Made by a program: the position numbers and the translations under genes. From NCBI GenBank assembly GCA_028694715.1, contig JAQVKJ010000040.1:1-8360 (forward strand): DNA of 8,360 nucleotides. The letters run 5' to 3'. The stretch is from Weeksellaceae bacterium (GTDB lineage Bacteria; Bacteroidota; Bacteroidia; Flavobacteriales; Weeksellaceae). Under the pieces are notes generated by a model that saw only the letters and a list, made by a program, of their open reading frames with translations, had not been told where the DNA came from and did not search any database. Positions 1 to 7,949 of this stretch are shown here, one piece after another. Within the stretch, counting starts at the first letter, position 1. Every line of letters begins with the position of its first letter.

Positions 1-33
1 CCTGCCATTACAAATAAGAACTTTTTGTAAGGT

Positions 34-933
34 TTATCTTTCCAGATGGTATCTGACGGGAAGATTGAATATTAGCTTCACATTGCTACCATCGGAGGCT
101 TCTGCCGGCTGTATGTATTTTCTTTTGTGAACCATTTTTTTCGAAATTCTGTCCAATGCATTTTTGGCTTCAGCGCTGAGTTCTTTGTCTCCGTTTTTTG
201 CGGCTCTGACCTGCACAATTCTCCCCATTTCGTCCACCACAAAACTAAGTCGTGCATTTGCTTGTTCGATTCCTTTGCTGTTGGCGATTTCTTCAAAATC
301 TTTCAGCTGAACACCAAGCTCTGCAGACAATTTCTCGGCCATACAACGGGTGAGTTCATCATTGTTTTTTGATTTCTCACAACCTGGATAAATCGCCATT
401 TTTGTCACTTGTTTCACATTCATTGTTTTGGGCGCTTCAGGAACTGAAGACTCCGGGGTATTATCAACTCCAGTTGCGTTTCCGGTTGTATTTTCACCAG
501 GATTGTGCGCACCGATTTCATTAGGATTGCCGGTGTTTTCATCACCTTCCGAAATGCCTATGTCAACTTGAGAAGCCAATGGATGTTCAACAGGCGGATT
601 GGCAGTGGGTTGAGGAACTATGTCTGTTCCTGATTTTTCTTTTACAGTAATGACCGGTTTGGTTTTTTCAATCGGTTTCACAGCTGGCTTTTCAGCCGGT
701 GGCTCCTCTATTTTTGCAAGCACATGAATGGGTGGAGTATTTCTTTTGTAGGTGACCGGCTCATCCTTGGAAGTGACAGAGAGTGCCGTAATTGCAATTC
801 CAAGTGAGAAAACCACAACAAGCAAAGATTTGAGCAAATTTCTGCCGGCTGTCGTTCTTTGTACATAGGCACCGTATGCCTTGTTTCGATTTTCAAAAAG
901 AAAATCATTCCACGATTGTCTGTTATTTTTCAT
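34..933 (-). CDS. TonB-family energy transducer (Bacteroidota type)
   Basis: Inner-membrane-anchored periplasmic protein of the TonB family, expected to pass energy from an ExbB/ExbD proton channel to outer-membrane TonB-dependent receptors. Seen in the 299 residues: a short cytoplasmic N-terminus with the Bacteroidota signature FxFENRNKAYGAY (residues 11-23); one membrane segment at about 33-53; a Pro/Glu/Lys-rich stretch (about 67-120) and an Asn/Gly/Thr-rich linker (about 125-170) suited to spanning the periplasm; the YPGCE motif (182-186) with a second Cys at 197; and a C-terminal domain with FVVDEMGRI (231-239) and NLPVRY (290-295). The usual Trp-x-Pro-Gly part of the C-terminal domain is not recognisable; KKMVHKRKY lies there instead. 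It is transcribed away from dnaB, and no exbB or exbD is visible. The start is the ATG just before the ENRNKAYGAY block. The family is clear, but the receptor it serves cannot be deduced; a role in envelope sensing or non-transport signalling is also possible. Confidence 0.88.
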   Translation of the reverse strand: MKNNRQSWNDFLFENRNKAYGAYVQRTTAGRNLLKSLLVVVFSLGIAITALSVTSKDEPVTYKRNTPPIHVLAKIEEPPAEKPAVKPIEKTKPVITVKEKSGTDIVPQPTANPPVEHPLASQVDIGISEGDENTGNPNEIGAHNPGENTTGNATGVDNTPESSVPEAPKTMNVKQVTKMAIYPGCEKSKNNDELTRCMAEKLSAELGVQLKDFEEIANSKGIEQANARLSFVVDEMGRIVQVRAAKNGDKELSAEAKNALDRISKKMVHKRKYIQPAEASDGSNVKLIFNLPVRYHLER

Positions 934-996
934 TGTAAGACGATTTAAATATTAAACATAATTAACAGGTACATTCACATTTTAATAGTCAGAAAA

Positions 997-1012
997 TTGA
1001 ATTGCAATTCAA
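997..1012. repeat. 16-bp perfect palindrome in divergent intergenic region
   Basis: TTGAATTGCAATTCAA reads identically on both strands over 16 bases with no spacer. It lies 64 bases upstream of the TonB-family start and about 146 bases upstream of dnaB, the only space from which both genes could be controlled. The symmetry suggests a site for a dimeric regulator, but the regulator is unknown. The sequence is AT-rich, so chance is possible. It is too tight to form a good RNA hairpin and has no T tract, so a terminator is unlikely. Confidence 0.6.
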
Positions 1013-1158
1013 ACGCATCATGATATTTGTCAGTTTTCAAATTCCGTGCCTATAAATTATTCACAATAAAACTTTAACAAATTACACAGCTTGTTAAAAA
1101 CTTTATTCTCAGAAAAATTATCTTCTTTGAACTACAATTTCTTATCTTAGCCCGGCTT

Positions 1159-2739
1159 ATGGAAGAAATAGGAAGATTCGAGTCAGTAAAGCGTAAAACG
1201 CAGAGTGTTATTAACTTAGAGAGAGGGAAATTGCCGCCGCAGGCCATTGATTTGGAAGAAGCAGTGCTGGGTGCAATGATGATTGACAAAAAAGGTATCG
1301 ATGAAATCATCGATGTTTTATTTCCCGAAGTATTTTATAAAATACAGCATCAGACCATTTATGCTGCCATTCAAAAACTGTTCAATGCTACCCAACCCAT
1401 TGACCTTTTGACTGTTTCTAATCAGCTTAAAAGCGAGGGAAAACTGGATTTGATTGGAGGTGAATATTATCTGATTCAGCTGACTCAGAAAATCACATCC
1501 GCTGCACATATCGAATACCACGGCCGTGTGTTGATTGAAAAGTATGTTCTGCGCCAACTCATAGAAATTTCGTCAAATATCATTGATAAATCTTATGACG
1601 AAACAACCGATGTGTTGGAATTACTCGATCATTCTGAAAGAAAACTTTTTGATATTGCCGAAAAAGGCATCAAGAGAAGTTTTTCCGATTCGGGTACTCT
1701 CGTGCATGAAGCCATTGAGAAAATCAGGGCAAGGTCAGAAAAAGGAGGAATGAGTGGTGTGCCATCTGGATTCAATAGAATAGACAAAATTACATCTGGA
1801 TGGCAGGATTCTGACCTGGTGATTATTGCTGCTCGTCCGGGGATGGGTAAAACTGCATTTGTACTTTCGATGGCCAGAAACATGACCGTTGATTACAAAA
1901 TCCCGGTGGCGGTTTTTTCGTTAGAAATGTCAAGTGTGCAGCTGATAACCAGAATGATTTCGAGTGAAACCGGAATTTCTTCAGAAAAATTAAGAAAAGC
2001 TACACTCGAAAACCACGAGTGGAAACAATTGTTTAACAAAGTAAAGACGCTTGAAAACGCACCCTTGTTCATTGACGATACTCCGGCACTCTCCATCTTC
2101 GACCTTAGGGCAAAGGCCAGAAGACTGGTGTCCCAACACGACATCAAACTGATTGTCATCGACTATCTGCAACTGATGACCTTAGGCGGTTCCAGACAAA
2201 CCGGCAATAGGGAACAAGAAATTGCAACCATTTCAAGAAATCTGAAGTCCATCGCCAAAGAATTGAACATTCCGGTCATTGCACTATCGCAATTGTCCCG
2301 TTCGGTTGAAACCAGAGGCGGAAACAAAAGGCCTTTGCTTTCTGATTTGAGAGAATCCGGAGCAATCGAACAAGATGCAGACATTGTTTCATTTATATAC
2401 AGACCAGAATATTACAATCTGGATGTCTGGGACGACGATATGGCATCCTCCTGCATAGGTCAAGCAGAATTCATTATATCAAAACACAGAAATGGTTCTC
2501 TTGAAAATATAAGACTTAGATTCATTAAAGAGCAAGCAAAATTCAAAGATTTAGAGGATGATTTCATCAGCGGAAATTTTGAATTTCAAAGCGCACTGAA
2601 TAACGATGAGGGCGTAGATGATTCATCGGGCAGCATCAACCTGCCGACCATTGACCCTTCGGATTCATTCAGCAGAGACAATATCTTCGATGAATATTCA
2701 GACATTGACGACGAAGACAACGATGAGCTCGATTTTTAA
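1159..2739 (+). CDS. dnaB: Replicative DNA helicase DnaB
   Basis: Hexameric ATP-dependent helicase that unwinds DNA at the replication fork and interacts with primase. The 526 residues show the DnaB N-terminal domain (about 24-130, beginning LPPQAIDLEEAVLGAMM), a linker, and the RecA-like C-terminal ATPase domain (about 180-470). Visible motifs are Walker A ARPGMGKT (225-232), the catalytic Glu in SLEMS (E256), Walker B LIVIDYLQL with D335, the Gln of ALSQLSR (Q378), DLRESGAIEQDAD (396-408), and the KHRNG arginine-finger hairpin (442-446). No intein interrupts the ATPase motifs. After about residue 475 there is a Ser/Asp-rich tail ending in the very acidic DEDNDELDF. The start codon is the ATG at 1159, about 30 residues before the conserved N-terminal domain, a spacing usual in this phylum. 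The proline dehydrogenase gene follows after 88 bases. The identification is secure. Confidence 0.98.
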   Translation: MEEIGRFESVKRKTQSVINLERGKLPPQAIDLEEAVLGAMMIDKKGIDEIIDVLFPEVFYKIQHQTIYAAIQKLFNATQPIDLLTVSNQLKSEGKLDLIGGEYYLIQLTQKITSAAHIEYHGRVLIEKYVLRQLIEISSNIIDKSYDETTDVLELLDHSERKLFDIAEKGIKRSFSDSGTLVHEAIEKIRARSEKGGMSGVPSGFNRIDKITSGWQDSDLVIIAARPGMGKTAFVLSMARNMTVDYKIPVAVFSLEMSSVQLITRMISSETGISSEKLRKATLENHEWKQLFNKVKTLENAPLFIDDTPALSIFDLRAKARRLVSQHDIKLIVIDYLQLMTLGGSRQTGNREQEIATISRNLKSIAKELNIPVIALSQLSRSVETRGGNKRPLLSDLRESGAIEQDADIVSFIYRPEYYNLDVWDDDMASSCIGQAEFIISKHRNGSLENIRLRFIKEQAKFKDLEDDFISGNFEFQSALNNDEGVDDSSGSINLPTIDPSDSFSRDNIFDEYSDIDDEDNDELDF

Positions 2740-2797
2740 CCACTAAAAATCATCTTTTTAACTGTAAATTTTTATAGCCGAATTCTTTTTCTATTCA

Positions 2798-2805
2798 TAA
2801 ATTTG
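2798..2805 (+). promoter_or_regulatory. Candidate Bacteroidota -7 promoter element
   Basis: TAAATTTG fits the Bacteroidota -7 consensus TAnnTTTG exactly and lies 22 bases before the proline dehydrogenase ATG. That would allow a short leader and independent transcription of the gene from dnaB. No convincing TTG or TTTG -33 element sits at the expected 17-23 base spacing, so the match may be chance in AT-rich DNA. Confidence 0.35.
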
Positions 2806-2827
2806 AATCATTAAAACAGAAATTAAA

Positions 2828-4000
2828 ATGGCCTACTTTGATGATACCCAAACCGCATTTAAACTCAAGTCAAACAAGGATTTGAAAAAGGCGAAATTAT
2901 TGTTCAAACTCATGGGAAATCCCTTTCTGACCAAACTGGGAACTTATTTTTTCAAAATCCCATTTGTAACTGATATTCCTTTTATAAAACCGATTGTTAG
3001 AAATACGATTTATAATCAATTTGTAGGCGGAGTGACCACCGATGAGTGTTTGATTGTAGCCAAAAATCTTTACCGTTCTGGTGTCAGATCTATCATGGAT
3101 TATTCCGTAGAAGGACAGTCCACCGATGAGGAATTTAACCATGTGAAAGAAGAAATCCTCAAACTTATACAGATAGCCAAAGAAAATCCGGCCGAAATTC
3201 CCTGCGTGGTTTTTAAACCTACTGGTTTTGGTCGTATTGACATTTATGAGAAAGCCGGAAACAACTTACCTATGGCTGATCATGAAATGAAAAGCTGGGA
3301 AAATATCAGAAAGAGATATCAGGAGGTTTGCCAATCGGCATACGACAATGGAGTTCCAATCATGGCCGATGCCGAAGACAGTTGGATGCAGGATGCTGCG
3401 GACCAACTGATGGACGAAATGATGCAAAAGTTCAATAAAGAACGATGTATTGTATGGAGCACACTTCAGCTGTATAGACATGACCGATTGTCGTATCTAC
3501 AGGAAATTTATGAAAAAGCAAAAAATGAAAATTATCTGATTGGTTTCAAAATCGTTCGTGGAGCATATATGGAAAAAGAGTGGGATCGAGCAAAAGAAAT
3601 GGGCTACAGAAACCCAATTCAACCCAACAAAGAAGCTACCGACCGCGATTTTAATCAAGCCATGGAATTTATGGTAGAACATATCGACAGGATTTCACTT
3701 TTTGCCGGTACGCACAACGAATACAGTAGCGAACTGCTGACGCGTTTGATGGAAGAACACAATATCCAAAAGGATGACCACAGAATCTGGTTCGGACAAT
3801 TGTACGGGATGAGTGATAATATCAGTTTCATACTCGGCGAAAAAGGCTATAATGTTGCCAAATACTTGCCCTACGGACCCATCAAAAAAGTAATGCCTTA
3901 TTTGGTCAGAAGGGCACAGGAGAATACTTCAGTGGCTGGACAAACCGGAAGAGAACTATCGCTGATACAAAAAGAAATAAACAGAAGAAAATCAAAATAA
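2828..4000 (+). CDS. Proline dehydrogenase (monofunctional, FAD-dependent)
   Basis: Oxidises L-proline to delta-1-pyrroline-5-carboxylate with FAD and passes electrons to membrane quinone; this is the first step of proline catabolism to glutamate. The 390 residues cover a single PRODH TIM-barrel domain. They lack the DNA-binding and P5C dehydrogenase parts of the large PutA proteins. Recognisable blocks are FVGGVTTDE (65-73), MDYSVEG (90-96), KPTGFG (130-135), MADAEDSW (179-186), QLYRHDR (214-220), KIVRGAYMEKEWDRA (241-255), THNE (295-298), YGMSD (326-330), YLPYGP (346-351) and YLVRRAQEN (358-366). R361 and R362 correspond to the arginine pair that binds the substrate carboxylate. The ATG at 2828 follows an A-rich stretch. 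The gene lies between dnaB (88 bases away) and priA (121 bases away) with no obvious functional link to either. No P5C dehydrogenase gene is in the window. The family call is firm. Confidence 0.96.
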   Translation: MAYFDDTQTAFKLKSNKDLKKAKLLFKLMGNPFLTKLGTYFFKIPFVTDIPFIKPIVRNTIYNQFVGGVTTDECLIVAKNLYRSGVRSIMDYSVEGQSTDEEFNHVKEEILKLIQIAKENPAEIPCVVFKPTGFGRIDIYEKAGNNLPMADHEMKSWENIRKRYQEVCQSAYDNGVPIMADAEDSWMQDAADQLMDEMMQKFNKERCIVWSTLQLYRHDRLSYLQEIYEKAKNENYLIGFKIVRGAYMEKEWDRAKEMGYRNPIQPNKEATDRDFNQAMEFMVEHIDRISLFAGTHNEYSSELLTRLMEEHNIQKDDHRIWFGQLYGMSDNISFILGEKGYNVAKYLPYGPIKKVMPYLVRRAQENTSVAGQTGRELSLIQKEINRRKSK

Positions 4001-4121
4001 ACTTCCGCCGTTTGCACTCATTCTGCATCAAACTGAATTTGATTTCATCGGTTCATTTCCTTTGTTTTTATTAAATTGGCTGATTCAACAAAAAAATTAT
4101 CAGTACTGAGTTTATCATACT

Positions 4122-6581
4122 ATGGGCGAACTTCATTTTGTCGAAATTATATTGCCGTTGGCACTACCGGGTACTTTTACCTATGAAATAGACAGAGAGG
4201 AAAAAGACAAACTCAGTGTCGGGCAACGAGTATCAGTTCCCTTTGGCAGTAACAAACTTTATACCGGTATCATCCATTCGTTTCATCAAAACAAACCCGA
4301 ATTGTTCAAAACCAAAAGAATCGATTCGATTCTGGATGAGCAAGCTGTGGTCACAGAAAATCAAATCAGGTTTTGGGAATGGATGGCCGATTATTATATG
4401 TGTTCCTTGGGAGATGTTTACCGCACCGCCATTCCGACAGCCCTCAAATGGGAAAGTGAAACCATGTTAAGGTTCACCGAACAGATGGACGAAGACATGG
4501 ATGATTTAACAGACGACGAAAAAATCGTGGTGCAGGCCATAGGCAACAAAGGTCTGCTTTCTGTCAAAGAAACAGCAAAACTCATCGAGAGGAAATCTGC
4601 AATCCCGGTGGTCAAATCGCTATGGGAAAAAGGAATCGTCAGACTGGACGAAATTTTGATAGAGAAATATACACCCAAAATTGAACTCTATGTCAAAGTC
4701 AATCCCAAACTGAAAAGCAATCAGCGTTTGTTCATTGAATTGATGGAAAAACTCAAAAATGCAAACCGTCAGCGAGAATTGCTGCTAAAACTAATTGTTG
4801 AAGAACAACAATCTCCAAAACCAATTAAAGTATCAAAATTCCTGAAAGAACATTCGGGTACACACACCATGCTCAGGTCAATGGAAGACAAAAGCTTGGT
4901 TGAAATATATGAACAAACCACTTCAAGAATCGATTCGGAAGAAATAGATGTAATTGATTCAAAAACACTTAGCGAAGAACAAAACAAAGCATTGAAATCG
5001 GTAAGTGAATTTTTTGACCAAGACAAAGCCGTTTTATTACATGGAATCACTTCGAGCGGAAAAACAGAGATCTACATCAAACTGATTGAAGAATGCCTGA
5101 TTCACCAGCAAACAGTCTTGTTCCTGCTGCCCGAAATCTCGATTGCATCACAAATGGTTGCACGAATCAGAAAACATTTTGGTGAAATCACAGGCATTTA
5201 TCATTCAAAATTCAACCAGAGTGAAAGAGTGGAACTCTGGCAAAAAACACTAAATGGTGAATACAAAATTATCATTGGTGCTCGCTCAGCCATTTTTCTG
5301 CCTTTTAGAAATATAGGACTGATCATTGTGGACGAAGAACATGAATCCGCATACAAACAAAATGATTCAAAACCCTTTTTCAATGCCAGAGACATGGCGT
5401 TGGTAATGGCTGCACAATACAATTCACAAATCATTCTGGGTTCGGCAACACCTTCGCTCGAAACTTATCACAATGCAGTGAGCAGAAAGTATGGATATGT
5501 TACACTGAGTCGAAGATTTTCAGAGGTGGAACTTCCTAAAATTGAACTGGTCGATTTGCGCTCAGCCATGAAAAACAAAGAAATCAGTGGAGACATCAGC
5601 CACCGGCTGAAAGACGCCATTCAGGAAAATTTTGCTTCCGGAAAACAAATTTTGATTTTTCAGAATCGCCGTGGTTTTGCACCCGTGGTTGAATGTTTGA
5701 ATTGCGGACACACACCTTATTGCCCGAATTGCGATGTTCCTCTGACTTTTCACAAACGAAGCAATTCCATGAGGTGCCATTATTGCGGTCATGCCCAAGC
5801 AATGATGAGCAGATGTCACAATTGTCTGAGCCGAGAAATTACCACCAAAGGGATAGGTACCCAACAAATAGAAGAGCAATTGAAAGTTCTTTTTCCCAAA
5901 ATGAACATCGCCAGAATGGATGTGGATGCCATGCGCAGAAAACATGCTTATGAAAAAACACTGGATGAATTTGATCGACAAGAAATCGACCTGCTTGTAG
6001 GTACACAAATGATTGCCAAAGGCTTGGATTTCAAAAACATAGGATTGGTGGGTGTCATCAGGGCCGATTCCATTCTGAATTTCCCTGATTTTCGAGCACA
6101 CGAAAAGGCTTTTCAACTTTTGACACAAGTGGCAGGCCGTTCAGGCAGACGAAAAGAGCAGGGGAGGGTGTTGATTCAGACTTTTAATCCGGACCATGAA
6201 ATATTGCAGAATGTGATTCGGTACGATTATAAAAACACGGCGAGAAATATTTTATACGAACGAAAATCCTTTTTGTATCCACCTTTTATTAGACTCATCA
6301 GACTCAGTTTCAGACACAATAACCGTGAAAGGAATGACAAGGTGGCTGAACAGTTTGTCTGTCTGATGAAAAACTACTTGGACGAAAAACATCTGTTGGG
6401 GCCGGAAGAACCCCCGGTGAACAGAATCAGGAATCAGTACATTCAACAGGTGCTGATAAAAATTCCAGAGAACCAGAAACCCGGAACAATCAAAAGAATG
6501 ATTACCGGAAGCATTGACCGATTGCATACCGTGGCGGTATATCGTTCGGTAAAAATTGACATTGATGTAGATCCTTTGTGA
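4122..6581 (+). CDS. priA: Primosomal protein N' / replication restart helicase PriA
   Basis: 3'-to-5' DNA helicase that recognises abandoned replication forks and D-loops and starts primosome assembly so that the replicative helicase is reloaded. The 819 residues are within the usual length for this phylum. The N-terminal 3'-end-binding domain is visible at about 5-100 (VEIILPLALPGTFTYEID, then VGQRVSVPFG). A winged-helix-like region follows, then the helicase core with Walker A GITSSGKT (308-315) and the DEEH box (404-407). Eight cysteines in four CxxC pairs (525/528, 534/537, 552/555, 565/568) form the two zinc sites. The second helicase lobe carries GTQMIAKGLDF (627-637) and QVAGRSGR (669-676), and a C-terminal domain follows. 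All catalytic and zinc-binding residues are present, so the gene appears functional. It ends 75 bases from the convergent gene's stop, with a terminator hairpin between them. Its functional partner dnaB lies upstream on the same strand. Confidence 0.98.
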   Translation: MGELHFVEIILPLALPGTFTYEIDREEKDKLSVGQRVSVPFGSNKLYTGIIHSFHQNKPELFKTKRIDSILDEQAVVTENQIRFWEWMADYYMCSLGDVYRTAIPTALKWESETMLRFTEQMDEDMDDLTDDEKIVVQAIGNKGLLSVKETAKLIERKSAIPVVKSLWEKGIVRLDEILIEKYTPKIELYVKVNPKLKSNQRLFIELMEKLKNANRQRELLLKLIVEEQQSPKPIKVSKFLKEHSGTHTMLRSMEDKSLVEIYEQTTSRIDSEEIDVIDSKTLSEEQNKALKSVSEFFDQDKAVLLHGITSSGKTEIYIKLIEECLIHQQTVLFLLPEISIASQMVARIRKHFGEITGIYHSKFNQSERVELWQKTLNGEYKIIIGARSAIFLPFRNIGLIIVDEEHESAYKQNDSKPFFNARDMALVMAAQYNSQIILGSATPSLETYHNAVSRKYGYVTLSRRFSEVELPKIELVDLRSAMKNKEISGDISHRLKDAIQENFASGKQILIFQNRRGFAPVVECLNCGHTPYCPNCDVPLTFHKRSNSMRCHYCGHAQAMMSRCHNCLSREITTKGIGTQQIEEQLKVLFPKMNIARMDVDAMRRKHAYEKTLDEFDRQEIDLLVGTQMIAKGLDFKNIGLVGVIRADSILNFPDFRAHEKAFQLLTQVAGRSGRRKEQGRVLIQTFNPDHEILQNVIRYDYKNTARNILYERKSFLYPPFIRLIRLSFRHNNRERNDKVAEQFVCLMKNYLDEKHLLGPEEPPVNRIRNQYIQQVLIKIPENQKPGTIKRMITGSIDRLHTVAVYRSVKIDIDVDPL

Positions 6582-6604
6582 ATTTATTTAATGAGAAGAA
6601 ACAA

Positions 6605-6639
6605 AAACACCCCGTTCAATCAGATTGCACGGGGTGTTT
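6605..6639. terminator. Hairpin terminator between convergent genes
   Basis: The arms AAACACCCCG (6605-6614) and CGGGGTGTTT (6630-6639) pair perfectly over 10 bp. The 15-base loop contains a smaller hairpin, CAAT-CAG-ATTG (6617-6627). Read on the minus strand, the stem is followed by an extended T tract (GTGTTTTTGTTTC), so it should terminate the minus-strand alpha-oxoamine synthase transcript well. On the plus strand, only three T's follow before the run is broken, and further T-rich sequence follows that. It therefore probably also serves priA, less strongly. Confidence 0.9.
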
Positions 6640-6656
6640 CAATGATTTTATTTTCA

Positions 6657-7916
6657 TTAGAATTGGGTATAATCCAAATCTACTTGTTCTGCTGCTTTTT
6701 TGTAATGACCCGAATCGAGTTTCTCTTTCACCGCAGTGAATGCCTCGAGCGTGTATTCAATATCCTCATCTTTGTGTGCGGCAGTTGGGATGATTCTGAA
6801 GATAATGGTCCCCTTTGGAATGACCGGATAGACCACTACTGAAACGAAAATGTTGTGGTTTTCTCTCAAGTCTTTGGCCATGATGGTAGCTTCAATCGGA
6901 CTTCCCTGAAGTATGACAGGGGTAACACAGGTATTGGTCAATCCCAAATTGAAACCTCTTTCTTTTAATCCTGACTGAATTTTGTTGACATTTTCCCAAA
7001 GTTTATTTTTGAATTCAGGTTGATTTCTCAAAAGTTCCAGTCTTTTCAATGCGCCGATGACCATAGGCATGGGCAGTGATTTGGCAAAAATCTGAGAGCG
7101 CATATTGTATTTCATATAGCGGATGACATCTTTGTCCCCGGCAAAGAATGCACCTATGCCTGCCATTGATTTGGCAAAAGTTGAGAAATACACATCGATC
7201 TGGTCGGTCACTCCTTGTTCTTCGCCCACGCCCGCTCCGGTTTTTCCAAGTGTACCAAAGCCGTGTGCATCATCCACCATCAGTCTGAAATCGTATTCAT
7301 TTTTGAGTGCACAGATTTCTTTGATTTTACCTTGTTCGGCCATCATTCCAAATACACCTTCGGTAATGACCAGAATTCCACCACCGGTTTCTGCGGTGAT
7401 TTTCTTTGCTCTTTCAAGGTTCTTTCTCAGGCTGTCCATATCGTTGTGGCGGAAAGTAAATCTTTTGCCCAAATGCATTCTCACACCGTCCACAATACAA
7501 GCGTGAGATTCAACATCATAAACCACTACATCATTTTTAGACAACAAAGAATCAATACCGGAGACCATTCCTTGGTACCCATAATTCAAAAGATAGGCGG
7601 ACTCTTTGCCTACGAATGCTGCAAGTTCATTTTCCAACTGTGCGTGGAATTTTGTTTGTCCAGTCATGGCTCTGGCGCCCATCGGATAAGCCATTCCGTA
7701 CTTTGCAGCTGCGTCAGCGTCTGCTTTTCTGACTTCAGGATGATTGGCCAATCCAAGGTAATTGTTTATGCTCCAAACCACTACGTCCTTTCCTTTAAAT
7801 TTCATTCTCGGACCGATTTCTCCCTCGAGTTCTGGAAAAATAAAGTAACCTTCACCGTAATCGGCAAATTGTCCCAATGGCCCGGGATTTTTTCTGATTC
7901 TTTCAAAAATATCCAT
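6657..7916 (-). CDS. PLP-dependent alpha-oxoamine synthase (SPT/KBL/AONS family); probable cysteate C-fatty-acyltransferase (CapB/SulA-like)
   Basis: Fold-type I PLP enzyme that joins an amino acid to an acyl thioester with loss of CO2. The 419 residues cover the whole family domain. Seen are SINNYLGLANHP (49-60), PMGARAMTG (78-86), the PLP-stacking His in DVESHACI (H138), ITEGVFGM (184-191), VDDAHGFG with D215 and H218, and the Schiff-base Lys in STFAKSMAGIG (K249). The family includes serine palmitoyltransferase, glycine C-acetyltransferase (KBL), biotin-pathway AONS, and the cysteate acyltransferase of capnine/sulfonolipid synthesis. Motifs alone do not fix the substrate. The neighbouring CBS-like gene, on the same strand and upstream, favours cysteate as the amino acid (inference). 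Serine palmitoyltransferase for sphingolipids is the main alternative. No biotin or threonine-degradation gene is nearby. The start at 7916 gives the N-terminus MDIFERIRKN after an A/T-rich leader. The gene ends at a strong terminator. Confidence 0.9.
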   Translation of the reverse strand: MDIFERIRKNPGPLGQFADYGEGYFIFPELEGEIGPRMKFKGKDVVVWSINNYLGLANHPEVRKADADAAAKYGMAYPMGARAMTGQTKFHAQLENELAAFVGKESAYLLNYGYQGMVSGIDSLLSKNDVVVYDVESHACIVDGVRMHLGKRFTFRHNDMDSLRKNLERAKKITAETGGGILVITEGVFGMMAEQGKIKEICALKNEYDFRLMVDDAHGFGTLGKTGAGVGEEQGVTDQIDVYFSTFAKSMAGIGAFFAGDKDVIRYMKYNMRSQIFAKSLPMPMVIGALKRLELLRNQPEFKNKLWENVNKIQSGLKERGFNLGLTNTCVTPVILQGSPIEATIMAKDLRENHNIFVSVVVYPVIPKGTIIFRIIPTAAHKDEDIEYTLEAFTAVKEKLDSGHYKKAAEQVDLDYTQF

Positions 7917-7949
7917 GATTTTATTTGATTATATTTGGGTTAAGTATCG

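Noticed and set aside
8..30. TTACAAA/TTTGTAA stem downstream of the TonB-family stop codon
   Set aside because: It is a seven-pair AT-rich stem with a nine-base loop and no T run on the minus strand, so it is not supportable as a terminator.
790..800. Second copy of AATTGCAATTC, also found in the 997-1012 palindrome
   Set aside because: It lies inside the membrane segment of the TonB-family gene, where it encodes ordinary hydrophobic residues, and the flanks do not extend the palindrome. Chance is likely.
1297..1314. Inverted repeat ATCGATGA-AA-TCATCGAT near the 5' end of dnaB
   Set aside because: It encodes the conserved IDEIID segment of DnaB, where protein constraint alone gives this pattern, and the two-base spacer cannot form a normal hairpin loop.
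1834..2400. Possible intein in dnaB, a common insertion site
   Set aside because: Walker A, Walker B and the downstream motifs are continuous and the protein length is normal, so there is no insertion.
4027..4043. ATCAAA/TTTGAT stem after the proline dehydrogenase gene
   Set aside because: It has only six mostly A/T pairs with no clear T tract. It is too weak to call a terminator in AT-rich DNA.
5562..6128. 188-codon open frame on the minus strand inside priA
   Set aside because: It is antisense to the zinc-binding and helicase-motif region of priA. The translation matches no family I recognise, and no promoter or neighbouring gene supports it.
6591..6842. 83-codon plus-strand open frame starting just after priA
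   Set aside because: It runs through the terminator hairpin and then antisense through the 3' end of the alpha-oxoamine synthase gene, with no recognisable protein features.
7215..7928. 237-codon open frame on the plus strand, antisense to the alpha-oxoamine synthase gene
   Set aside because: It lies almost wholly inside a gene with intact catalytic motifs on the other strand. Its translation has no recognisable domain and unusual Phe/His/Cys richness, as expected of a shadow frame.
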